Below, in pieces: positions 17,028 to 24,473 of a stretch of DNA of 64,000 bases (position 1 is the stretch's first letter; every line of letters starts with the position of its first letter). The stretch covers positions 1 through 64,000 of the forward strand of contig NZ_NKJE01000016.1 of assembly GCF_002256285.1 (NCBI RefSeq). Reading direction: 5' to 3'. Position numbers and translations under genes: made by a program. Under the pieces are notes generated by a model. The model made no database searches, was not told the DNA's origin, and saw nothing but the letters and a program-made list of their open reading frames with translations. Origin of the DNA: Flavobacterium sp. BFFFF1. GTDB lineage: Bacteria > Bacteroidota > Bacteroidia > Flavobacteriales > Flavobacteriaceae.

Positions 17028-17492
17028 CTATTTGTCAAAATTAAAAACCGTCGTATTCTTTACCTCACCTATCATGAACGTGCTGTGTGTACTGACGATG
17101 TGTTGTAGCGTCGTTAATTTGGTTACCATGAATTCCCGATAGGCTTCCATATTTTCTACGCAGATTTTCAGGATGTAATCGTAATCGCCGCTCACATGAA
17201 AACATTCGAGGACTTCATCTAGGCAAACTACTTCCTTTTCGAACTCTACGATATATTCACGCGTGTGTTGCTGCAGTTTCAAATGACAAAACACGACAAA
17301 CCCCTTCCCTATCTTGTTCCGATCCAGCAAAGCGGTGTAGTTTGAAATAATTCCTTCACGTTCAAGCTTTCGGATGCGCTCATAGACCGCCGTAACCGAT
17401 AAATTGAGTTTTGAGGACAGTTCCTTGTTCGTCATTTTAGAATCCGTTTGCAGCAACATCAGGAGTTTTCTATCAATAATATCAAGTGTCAT
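17028..17492 (-). CDS. Lrp/AsnC-family transcriptional regulator
   Basis: 154 residues, the normal length for the family. The N-terminal winged helix-turn-helix reads LDIIDRKLLMLLQTDSKMTNKELSSKLNLSVTAVYERIRKLEREGII, and the C-terminal RAM/AsnC ligand-binding domain contains VLECFHVSGDYDYILKICVENMEAYREFMV. Members sense amino acids and bind DNA as octamers. It is divergent from a methionine gamma-lyase-type gene, an arrangement like mdeR-mdeA of Pseudomonas, so local control of that gene is a reasonable inference. A near-palindrome lies 31 bp upstream of its ATG. Confidence 0.93.
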   Translation of the reverse strand: MTLDIIDRKLLMLLQTDSKMTNKELSSKLNLSVTAVYERIRKLEREGIISNYTALLDRNKIGKGFVVFCHLKLQQHTREYIVEFEKEVVCLDEVLECFHVSGDYDYILKICVENMEAYREFMVTKLTTLQHIVSTHSTFMIGEVKNTTVFNFDK

Positions 17493-17522
17493 TTCTTAAA
17501 ATGTTGAAAAGTTGGGCAATGG

Positions 17523-17544
17523 CTAATATTTTGCGCAATATTAG
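17523..17544. promoter_or_regulatory. Candidate operator palindrome upstream of the Lrp-type gene
   Basis: CTAATA and TATTAG arms flank a TTGCGCAA core palindrome (offset by two bases). On the minus strand TAATATTG, a 7/8 match to the -7 box, overlaps it, so a bound regulator would block its own promoter. The role is inferred from position and symmetry only. Confidence 0.45.
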
Positions 17545-17643
17545 AAAATAAAACTAAGATAAATTACTATGATAGATTTATATTCCAAAAAAACACCCAA
17601 TCATTGTATTATATCACCAAAGTACGTTGTTTTGGCTTACAAA

Positions 17644-17736
17644 CCCTAGCCCTGTCCCGACGTTTCGGTAGGAGCGGCATCCTTTTTCTTTCGCCTTTAG
17701 AAAGAAAAAGATACAGCGGACAGCAGGGATAGCTTC
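17644..17736 (+). ncRNA. Flavo-1-like structured element, copy 1
   Basis: Conserved flanks CTAGCCC and GCGGCATCC at the 5' side and GATACAGCGGACAGCAGGGA-TAGCTTC at the 3' side enclose a variable hairpin (TTTTTCTTTC/GAAAGAAAAA). The same framework appears at 26075-26158 and 59082-59200. It matches my recollection of the Flavo-1 RNA motif described in Flavobacteria. It ends 17 bases upstream of the PLP-enzyme ATG at 17754, so it would be in that gene's leader. Confidence 0.65.
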
Positions 17737-17753
17737 AAAAAAACAACACAAAT

Positions 17754-18980
17754 ATGAAAACAGATTTCAATCCGGCTGACAGGATTCAGGATTTACAGTA
17801 CTTTGGAGAATTTGGCGGTGTAAACCCATCCATCTCAGATTCTTCAACGTATACATTCCTTTCTGCCAAAACGATGTTCGATACCTTTGAAGGCAACGCG
17901 GAAGGCTGCTACCTGTATTCACGGCACTCCTCACCAAGTAACCTCTACCTTGACAAAGCGATGGCATCCATGGAAGGCACCGAAGCCGCTAACGTGGCCG
18001 CGTCAGGAATGGGTGCGATTACTTCTACCCTACTTCAATTGTGCGGTAACGGCGACCATATCGTTTCAAGCCGCACCATTTATGGCGGTACGTATGCGTT
18101 CCTGAAAAATTTTACCCCACGATTCGGTATAAAAACGACCTTCGTGGATATTACCAGAATCGAGATGGTGGAAGCGGCAATTACATCTGAAACCAAAGTT
18201 ATTTATTGTGAAACCGTCAGCAATCCGTTGCTGGAAGTCGCTGATATTGTTGCATTATCGAAAATCGCAAAGCAGCATGGACTTAAATTGGTGGTGGACA
18301 ATACGTTCTCTCCGATGTCTGTCGCACCAGTAAAACTAGGCGCGGACATCGTGATCCACAGCTTGACAAAATACATCAACGGCAGTAGTGATACGGTGGG
18401 CGGGGTAACCTGTGCGTCGCGTGAATTTATCGACAGCCTGAAAAATGTAAACAACGGTGCGAGCATGCTCCTGGGACCAACAATGGACAGTTTCCGTTCG
18501 GCGAGTATTATGAAAAACCTACGTACGTTACACATCCGTATGAAGCAACACAGCCACAACGCGATGTATCTTGCACAGCAATTTGAAAAGGCAGGTTTAA
18601 AAACAGTTTATCCAGGATTGAAAAGCCATCCAAGTCATGAAACTTATGCGTCCATGATCAATCCGGAATATGGGTTTGGCGGAATGATGACGGTCGACGT
18701 CGGCTCGTTAGATAAAGCGAATGACCTCATGGAACTGATGCAACAGCGAAACCTTGGTTACCTCGCGGTTAGCCTTGGATTTTACAAGACATTGTTTAGT
18801 GCTCCTGGAACGTCGACATCGAGCGAAATTCCACTGGAAGAGCAAAAGGAAATGGGACTCAGCGACGGCCTGATCCGTTTTTCAATCGGATTGGACAATG
18901 ATATTGAACGAACTTATCTTATGATGCGTGAATGTATGGAAGAAACAGGCGTTTTGGACAAATCACTTTCAGAAGCGTAG
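17754..18980 (+). CDS. Cys/Met-metabolism PLP enzyme, methionine gamma-lyase-like
   Basis: 408 residues. Fold-type I PLP enzyme of the trans-sulfuration family (methionine gamma-lyase, cystathionine gamma-lyase/synthase relatives). Motifs: YLYSRHSSPSNLYLDKAMASMEGTEAA near the N-terminus (YSR phosphate-contact motif), GGTYAFL, VVDNTFSPMSVAP with the PLP-binding Asp, and the Schiff-base motif HSLTKYINGSSDTVGG (Lys about 206). The C-terminal SLGFYKTLFSAPGTSTSSEIP positions the substrate carboxylate. The divergent Lrp-type regulator favours an amino-acid catabolic role. Which of the related reactions it catalyses is uncertain. Confidence 0.85.
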   Translation: MKTDFNPADRIQDLQYFGEFGGVNPSISDSSTYTFLSAKTMFDTFEGNAEGCYLYSRHSSPSNLYLDKAMASMEGTEAANVAASGMGAITSTLLQLCGNGDHIVSSRTIYGGTYAFLKNFTPRFGIKTTFVDITRIEMVEAAITSETKVIYCETVSNPLLEVADIVALSKIAKQHGLKLVVDNTFSPMSVAPVKLGADIVIHSLTKYINGSSDTVGGVTCASREFIDSLKNVNNGASMLLGPTMDSFRSASIMKNLRTLHIRMKQHSHNAMYLAQQFEKAGLKTVYPGLKSHPSHETYASMINPEYGFGGMMTVDVGSLDKANDLMELMQQRNLGYLAVSLGFYKTLFSAPGTSTSSEIPLEEQKEMGLSDGLIRFSIGLDNDIERTYLMMRECMEETGVLDKSLSEA

Positions 18981-19057
18981 TACTTCAATCGCCGTATAAA
19001 AATGCGCTGTTAAAAATTGATGTGGACTTTATGTGCTCAGCAACCGAAAAGATTAAC

Positions 19058-19099
19058 AAAATTTCCGGAATTCGCGTAGCGAAATAATTCCGGGATTTT
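19058..19099. repeat. Nested hairpin in the spacer after the PLP-enzyme gene
   Basis: Outer arms AAAATTTCCGGAATT (19058-19072) and AATTCCGGGATTTT (19086-19099) pair with one bulge and enclose an inner TTCGC-GTA-GCGAA hairpin. It is not followed by a long T run and may act as an end signal or be a dispersed palindrome. Confidence 0.65.
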
Positions 19100-19221
19100 G
19101 TAGGGAATACTTCCATTATCCCCTTCCCTAAAGGAAAATTACAAATTTGCAGCACATGATTTTACGCGAAATCCATACTTTTTCTTAAAATTTATTTTAC
19201 CGATTATTTCACGATAATACC

Positions 19222-19260
19222 TAAAAAAAATCCGCAGCGAACACTGCGGGTTTTCGTTTT
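19222..19260 (-). terminator. Rho-independent terminator for the permease gene
   Basis: Stem AATCCGCAG/CTGCGGGTT with loop CGAACA; the eight-A run at 19223-19230 gives the T tail on the minus strand. The other side is also T-rich, so it may act in both directions. Confidence 0.85.
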
Positions 19261-19266
19261 ATTATT

Positions 19267-20985
19267 TTATGCCGGTTTCCTGTTTGGATTCAAACGGCTG
19301 TTCTTCAGTCCGTATGACAGGTAGAATATGAGCCCCAAAGCGAGCCACATGCCAAACCAATTCCAGTTATCTGCTGTCATTCCAGTGAGCAGGTAGCTGC
19401 AAAATACAAGACCTAGAAGCGGAATTAACGAGAGGTTTTTTATGAAGGCAATAACCGCCATGATGATGCACAATACGAAAAACAACAGCATCGGCACTTT
19501 ATAAGCGGCATTGTCATCGTTAATGTCAGACATCCCCGAAAAAAAATCCGGCATATAATGGTTTGCGAGGAACGCTGCAATGATCAATAATATGGGAAAA
19601 ATGAATTTCGAATTGATGTAGGGCAAGTGGAATTTTCCTTCTTCCTTATTCCGTCTTGGAATCAGCAGAACACCGCCGCAAACGAGTACAAATGCAAACA
19701 ACGTGGCAATACTGGTAAAATCCAACACGAATTTTTTATCGGTAAACAAAATTGGAATCCCGACAACCAACCCGGTTACAATTGTCGAGAAGGATGGGGT
19801 TTTGTATTTTGGGTGTACTTTCTGGAATACATTCGGTAAAAGTCCGTCACGGCTCATGCTCAACCAAATCCTTGGCTGTCCCATCTGAAAAACCAGTAAA
19901 ACACTGGTCATTGCTATTACGGCACAAACAGAAACAAGCAGTTGCATCCAGCCAATATTCAGGTTATCCTTTTCAAAGATAAACGCCAGTGGATCTCCGA
20001 CACCATCAAAATGCTTATAATTTACCGCTCCTGTAAGCACCAATGTCAACAGGATGTAAACGGCGGTACAAATTAATAAAGACCAGATCATTCCGCGTGG
20101 CAAATCCTTCTGCGGATCTTTACTTTCTTCCGCCAACACGCTCACAGCATCGAATCCAATATAGGCAAAAAACACCCCGCTTACGGCGGCCATCACACCA
20201 CTGAAACCGTTTGGCATAAAAGAATGTACGCCGGCATCATTTGCAGGAGTCCAATTGAAGGTCAGCCCATTTGAAATGACCAGATAACCGCCGACCAATA
20301 TGATTAAAGCAACAACCACCATTTTCAGTATAACCATCAAATTGCTAAAATTGCGGCTTTCCTTAATTCCGCGGTACACCAAATAGGTAATTAAAAGGTT
20401 GATTACCAAAGCGGGAATATCTACAATAAATTTATAATCTCCGAAGACAGGCGCGTTATTCCAGGCAGCTATCAATTCTTCATTGGTGGTATTTGCTGCA
20501 ATGGCATGTTTGGCTTCCATATAACTCGTCGTAAGGTATTCCGGCAAATGAATGCTGCATTTACTCAGAAAAGATGTGAAGTAGTCACTCCAGGAAAACG
20601 CCACATAGATGTTGCCAATTGAATATTCCATGATCAATGCCCAACCAATAATCCACGCAAACATTTCGCCAAAACTAGCATAAGCGTAGGTATAGGCACT
20701 ACCTGCGGCGGGAATCCTACTCGCAAATTCACTGTAACAAAAAGCCGTAAATCCACAGGCGATCGCCGTAATGAGGAATAGTATTACGACACCCGGACCA
20801 CCTTTAAAAACCGCCTCGCCAAGGCTGCTGAAGCTACCGGCACCGAGGATAGCAGCGATTCCGAAAAATGTGAGATCGGTAACCGTGAGGACTTTCTTCA
20901 GCCTTCCCCCTCCGTGATCAGTACCACCTTCTTCATTGATGATTGCGGTTGCGGTTTTCTTCCTGAATAAATCTGCGAATGCCAT
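19267..20985 (-). CDS. APC-family amino acid permease (CAT type)
   Basis: 572 residues with about 14 hydrophobic segments. The first helix carries FFGIAAILGAGSFSSLGEAV, the broken-helix substrate site of APC transporters, followed by CYSEFASRIPAAGSAYTYAYASFGEMFAWIIGW, a strong signature of the cationic amino acid transporter subfamily; later YIGFDAVSVLAEESKDPQKDLPRGMI is equally typical. It imports or exchanges an amino acid across the inner membrane. A roughly 60-residue loop after the fourth helix is longer than usual. Single gene with its own -7 box. Confidence 0.92.
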   Translation of the reverse strand: MAFADLFRKKTATAIINEEGGTDHGGGRLKKVLTVTDLTFFGIAAILGAGSFSSLGEAVFKGGPGVVILFLITAIACGFTAFCYSEFASRIPAAGSAYTYAYASFGEMFAWIIGWALIMEYSIGNIYVAFSWSDYFTSFLSKCSIHLPEYLTTSYMEAKHAIAANTTNEELIAAWNNAPVFGDYKFIVDIPALVINLLITYLVYRGIKESRNFSNLMVILKMVVVALIILVGGYLVISNGLTFNWTPANDAGVHSFMPNGFSGVMAAVSGVFFAYIGFDAVSVLAEESKDPQKDLPRGMIWSLLICTAVYILLTLVLTGAVNYKHFDGVGDPLAFIFEKDNLNIGWMQLLVSVCAVIAMTSVLLVFQMGQPRIWLSMSRDGLLPNVFQKVHPKYKTPSFSTIVTGLVVGIPILFTDKKFVLDFTSIATLFAFVLVCGGVLLIPRRNKEEGKFHLPYINSKFIFPILLIIAAFLANHYMPDFFSGMSDINDDNAAYKVPMLLFFVLCIIMAVIAFIKNLSLIPLLGLVFCSYLLTGMTADNWNWFGMWLALGLIFYLSYGLKNSRLNPNRKPA

Positions 20986-21011
20986 AGTCTATATTGGTTT
21001 GGAATAGGAAA

Positions 21012-21019
21012 CAAATATA
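21012..21019 (-). promoter_or_regulatory. Bacteroidota -7 box for the permease gene
   Basis: TATATTTG on the minus strand, 26 bases before the ATG at 20985. A TTG trinucleotide lies 14 bp further upstream, shorter than the usual 17-23 bp spacing. Confidence 0.52.
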
Positions 21020-21173
21020 TAAAAATCGTAAAGCAATCGACCCATCAACGAAAATTTGTGATATGCTTGGAAGATAAAGCATTTTAATCATACGCTTCAA
21101 TCGCATAATAAAAAACTATCGATTTATAATAATTAATCATGCAAATCTATTATTAAACACTACTGGTTAGCGG

Positions 21174-21181
21174 TACATTTG
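21174..21181 (+). promoter_or_regulatory. Bacteroidota -7 box for the peroxiredoxin operon
   Basis: TACATTTG, 39 bases upstream of the ATG at 21221. No clear -33 element. No obvious palindromic OxyR-like site was recognised in the 235-bp spacer. Confidence 0.55.
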
Positions 21182-21220
21182 CAGTGCTAAAAAATTATAA
21201 TCTTTTAAACTCAAAAATTT

Positions 21221-21856
21221 ATGTCACTAGTTGGAAAAAAATTCCCGAACATCAGTGTTGATGCCATGTCTGAAATGGGCGATAACCTAAAGATCAACAT
21301 CCTTGATGAAGCCGTAAAAAACAATAAAAAAGTGCTATTGTTCTGGTATCCAAAAGATTTCACTTTCGTATGTCCTACTGAACTTCATGCCTTCCAGGAT
21401 GCATTACCTGAATTCAATAAAAGGAATACCATCGTTATTGGTGCCTCTTGTGATTCCAATGAAGTGCACTTTGCCTGGCTAAACACCCCGAAAGACCAAG
21501 GTGGTATTGAAGGTGTGACGTATCCAATCCTTGCCGATACGAACAGGAACCTTTCCAATATCCTCGGAATTTTAGATATCGAATCTACAAGCTACAGCGA
21601 AGAAACTGATTCCGTAATTATTGAAGGATCTAACGTGACCTTCCGCGCGACATACCTAATTGATGAAACGGGAAAAATCTTCCACGAAAGCGTAAACGAT
21701 ATGCCGCTGGGACGTAATGTAAACGAATACCTAAGAATGGTGGATGCCTACACCCACATTCAGAAAAATGGCGAAGTATGCCCTGCAAACTGGGAAGAAG
21801 GTAAAGAAGCTATGCTTGCCACAAGAGCAGGTGTAGCATCTTACCTGAGTAACTAA
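21221..21856 (+). CDS. 2-Cys peroxiredoxin, AhpC/Prx type
   Basis: 211 residues. Reduces hydrogen peroxide and organic peroxides with thiols. The peroxidatic motif is YPKDFTFVCPTE (Cys 51), and the resolving cysteine is in GEVCPANWEEGKEAM (Cys about 187), the typical 2-Cys arrangement, with the GASCDSNEVHFAW segment of this class between them. Downstream lie a thioredoxin-like gene and a DUF6952 gene in the same direction, which suggests the thioredoxin recycles it. A stable hairpin separates this gene from the next. Confidence 0.95.
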   Translation: MSLVGKKFPNISVDAMSEMGDNLKINILDEAVKNNKKVLLFWYPKDFTFVCPTELHAFQDALPEFNKRNTIVIGASCDSNEVHFAWLNTPKDQGGIEGVTYPILADTNRNLSNILGILDIESTSYSEETDSVIIEGSNVTFRATYLIDETGKIFHESVNDMPLGRNVNEYLRMVDAYTHIQKNGEVCPANWEEGKEAMLATRAGVASYLSN

Positions 21857-21863
21857 ATTGCTT

Positions 21864-21908
21864 AAGGTCCAGGGTTCAGGACAAAATATTTCCGGAACCC
21901 TGTGCCTT
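21864..21908 (+). other. Intercistronic hairpin between peroxiredoxin and thioredoxin genes
   Basis: CAGGGTTC (21870-21877) pairs with GAACCCTG (21895-21902), extended by AAGG/CCTT at the base. It lacks a T run, so it is more likely an mRNA-stability or partial-attenuation hairpin than a full terminator. Confidence 0.6.
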
Positions 21909-21935
21909 TAACTTACATCCTAAAACCCAAAGACT

Positions 21936-22253
21936 ATGTTAATTGAATTAACTGAAGATACGTTACAAAGCGTTGTAGACAACAATGCTAAGGTGGTCGT
22001 GCAATACGCTGCATCCTGGTGTGGCAATTGCCGGATCATGAAACCCAAGTTCAAAAAGATGGCCACAGAAAACGAATCGATAACCTTTGTTATCGTCGAT
22101 GCGGAAAAATCACCAGAATCAAGGAAATTGGCCAATGTGTCTAATCTGCCGACGTTTGCCGCATTCATGAATGGCAAACTCGTTAATGAAACGCAGACGA
22201 ATAAAACGGAAGTATTGGCAGAACTGGTTGATGAAATCGCAAACACATTATGA
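21936..22253 (+). CDS. Thioredoxin-family protein
   Basis: 105 residues, a single thioredoxin domain without a signal peptide. The active site is ASWCGNCRIMKP (Cys 29 and 32), differing from the canonical WCGPC by Asn for Pro, and the cis-proline loop is NLPTFAAF. Such proteins reduce peroxiredoxins and other disulfides in the cytoplasm. It sits 79 bp after the peroxiredoxin gene and overlaps the DUF6952 gene by four bases, supporting a redox operon. The CGNC motif suggests a different redox potential from housekeeping thioredoxin. Confidence 0.92.
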   Translation: MLIELTEDTLQSVVDNNAKVVVQYAASWCGNCRIMKPKFKKMATENESITFVIVDAEKSPESRKLANVSNLPTFAAFMNGKLVNETQTNKTEVLAELVDEIANTL

Positions 22254-22507
22254 AACTCCCTGTTATCAAACACCTCACCCAGTTTATTGAAGACAACGAC
22301 CAGGATTACCTGATTGAAACCATCGAGGTCCTCGAAGCACTAACCGAAATTCCTTCTCTGAAAGATGAGGAATTGGATGTGATTGGCGAACTGATCTCCA
22401 ATATGTACGGCGCGCTGGAAGTAAACAAAATGACGCGCGACGGTATGGAAAAAAAGGAAGCGCTGAACACGTTTATGCAGCGTGTGCTGGGCTCGATAGA
22501 TAAATAG
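22250..22507 (+). CDS. DUF6952 family small protein
   Basis: 85 residues, acidic and helical (MKLPVIKHLTQFIEDNDQDYLIETIEVLEALTE). I recall the DUF6952 family as restricted to Bacteroidota and found after peroxiredoxin-thioredoxin pairs. No cysteine, metal site or membrane segment is visible, so a catalytic redox role is unlikely; a chaperone-like or regulatory role would be a guess. It overlaps the thioredoxin gene by ATGA (22250-22253), indicating translational coupling, and a terminator follows. Confidence 0.85.
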   Translation: MKLPVIKHLTQFIEDNDQDYLIETIEVLEALTEIPSLKDEELDVIGELISNMYGALEVNKMTRDGMEKKEALNTFMQRVLGSIDK

Positions 22508-22528
22508 CATTTGCCCCATTTTTATAAG

Positions 22529-22558
22529 AAACCCGGACTTGTGCCGGGTTTTTTTTGT
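22529..22558 (+). terminator. Rho-independent terminator of the peroxiredoxin operon
   Basis: Stem AAACCCGG/CCGGGTTT, loop ACTTGTG, followed by more than six T residues. Confidence 0.92.
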
Positions 22559-22697
22559 CACGTATAGATTATATATCCAAATCGGCTTTTCGCTTTGAAC
22601 TAAACCGCCAACACTCTCACGCTACCAATGTGTTTTTATAGTATTACCTCATTGACAACCGTTGCCTTCGTACGCGATATAAATTACATATTACGAC

Positions 22698-22741
22698 GTA
22701 TATATAGCGTATATATAGCGTATATATAGCGTATTTATAGC
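22698..22741. repeat. Four tandem 11-bp repeats (GTATATATAGC)
   Basis: Three perfect copies of GTATATATAGC and a fourth with one change (GTATTTATAGC), followed by a degenerate fifth. The 11-bp period is close to one helical turn. It lies in the 312-bp spacer between the peroxiredoxin operon terminator and the 3' end of yifB; no gene is apparent there. Confidence 0.85.
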
Positions 22742-22819
22742 GTGTAATATAGGTTATCTATGCTCTAATGGTAAGATTCAGATTATGCAACCAGCTATAA
22801 ACAGGATATGAAACCATGA

Positions 22820-24355
22820 TCACCCTAGCCAACCTTCGCGATCCAAACTCCTATACTGGATTGCCTCTGCAATATGCGCTGCACTGATATGTGGTTCAGA
22901 CGATAGGTCAGCAATTGTTCTCGACACCTTGAGGATTCGGTCATACGCCCGTGCCGAAAGATTGAGGCGTTCCATCGCCGTCTTCAACAGTTGCAAAGAC
23001 GGTTCGTCCAGGCGGCAAAATTCCCGAATGAGTTTGGTGCTCATTTGGGCGTTGTAGTGTACTTTTTCAACAGCGGCGAACCTTTGCGTTTGCAGTTCCC
23101 GCGCTGCCGTCACCCGTTCACGGATGCTGGCACTGCTTTCCGCTTTGCGTTCGTCCGATAATTTTTCGAATGGTACCGGCGTTACTTCAATATGGATGTC
23201 GATCCGGTCCAGTAAAGGCCCTGATATTTTGCCCAGATAGCGCTGCATCTCATTTTGGGACGTTGTTGAAGGCGAATCCGGGTCATTGAAAAAGCCATTC
23301 GGGCTGGGATTCATACTCGCCACCAGCATAAACGAAGAAGGATAGGTGATTGTAAATTTTGCCCTGGAGATTGTCACTTCGCGGTCTTCCAAAGGCTGTC
23401 GCATCACTTCGAGTACATCGCGCTTAAATTCCGGGAGTTCATCCAAAAACAATACGCCATTGTGCGCCATGGAAATTTCACCGGGCTGGGGATAGCTTCC
23501 GCCACCGACAAGTGCTACGTTTGAAATGGTATGGTGCGGGCTCCTGAATGGACGCTGGTTCATCAGGCCTGCCTCCTTTAGCTTCCCGGCGACACTATGG
23601 ATTTTTGTTGTTTCCAACGCCTCCCGAAGTGTCATCGGTGGCAAGATGCTTGGCAGTCGTTTTGCAAGCATCGTTTTTCCCGCGCCGGGCGGTCCAATCA
23701 GGATGATATTGTGTCCGCCAGCAGCAGCTATTTCCATACAGCGTTTGATACTTTCCTGGCCTTTAACATCGGAGAAATCGAACTCCGGAAAGTCGATGGT
23801 CCTGTAGAATTCTGAACGGGTATCTATTACGGTCGGTTCTATGGTTCCATTTCCTTCAAAGAAATCAATTACCTCGGATACATTTGATATACCGTACACC
23901 TCCAGCCCATCAACAATAGCGGCTTCATTCACATTTTGTATCGGCAGGAAAAAACCTTTAAAACCCTCTTCACGCGCCTTAATGGCGATGGGTAAAGCTC
24001 CTTTGATCGGTTGCAGGCTGCCATCAAGTGAGAGTTCACCCATGATGATGTACCGTTCCACTTCATCAGCCCGGATTTGTCCGGAAGCCATGAGGATTCC
24101 AATCGCTAAGGTAAGGTCGTAAGCTGAACCTTCCTTGCGCAAATCGGCTGGCGCCATATTGATAATGATTTTTTTTCCGGGCATACTATACCCGTTGTTT
24201 TTTAGTGCAGCAGTGATGCGGTAGCTGCTTTCCTTAATCGCACTGTCAGGGAGTCCCACCAAGTGGTATCCGATCCCTCTATCCATATTGACTTCGACAG
24301 TAATCGTGGTGGCTTCAACGCCAAAGACGGCGCTTCCAAAAATTTTAATGAGCAT
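22820..24355 (-). CDS. YifB/ComM family Mg-chelatase-like AAA+ ATPase
   Basis: 511 residues, the full family length. N-terminal Lon-protease-like/ChlI domain (about 1-160) with HLVGLPDSAIKESSYRITAALKNNGY and NMAPADLRKEGSAYDL, then the AAA+ core with Walker A IGPPGAGKTMLAKRL, Walker B GVLFLDELPEF and the sensor/C-terminal segment LNLSARAYDRILKVSRTIADL. ComM homologues are hexameric helicases that promote branch migration during natural transformation; whether this organism is competent is not shown. The gene stands alone on the minus strand. Confidence 0.95.
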   Translation of the reverse strand: MLIKIFGSAVFGVEATTITVEVNMDRGIGYHLVGLPDSAIKESSYRITAALKNNGYSMPGKKIIINMAPADLRKEGSAYDLTLAIGILMASGQIRADEVERYIIMGELSLDGSLQPIKGALPIAIKAREEGFKGFFLPIQNVNEAAIVDGLEVYGISNVSEVIDFFEGNGTIEPTVIDTRSEFYRTIDFPEFDFSDVKGQESIKRCMEIAAAGGHNIILIGPPGAGKTMLAKRLPSILPPMTLREALETTKIHSVAGKLKEAGLMNQRPFRSPHHTISNVALVGGGSYPQPGEISMAHNGVLFLDELPEFKRDVLEVMRQPLEDREVTISRAKFTITYPSSFMLVASMNPSPNGFFNDPDSPSTTSQNEMQRYLGKISGPLLDRIDIHIEVTPVPFEKLSDERKAESSASIRERVTAARELQTQRFAAVEKVHYNAQMSTKLIREFCRLDEPSLQLLKTAMERLNLSARAYDRILKVSRTIADLSSEPHISAAHIAEAIQYRSLDREGWLG

Positions 24356-24473
24356 GGCGTATACAGTTTTATATGGCGTTTAATAAACACTAAAATAAAT
24401 AAAACAATTTACGCATGAAAAGTTTTTGGTAAAATTGGCGCAAAAAAAAAGCAATTCGCCGCCCGGCCTCCAC

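Noticed and set aside
22698..22741. CRISPR or origin iterons
   Set aside because: The 11-bp units are contiguous and too short for CRISPR, and no replication gene or DnaA box cluster is nearby.
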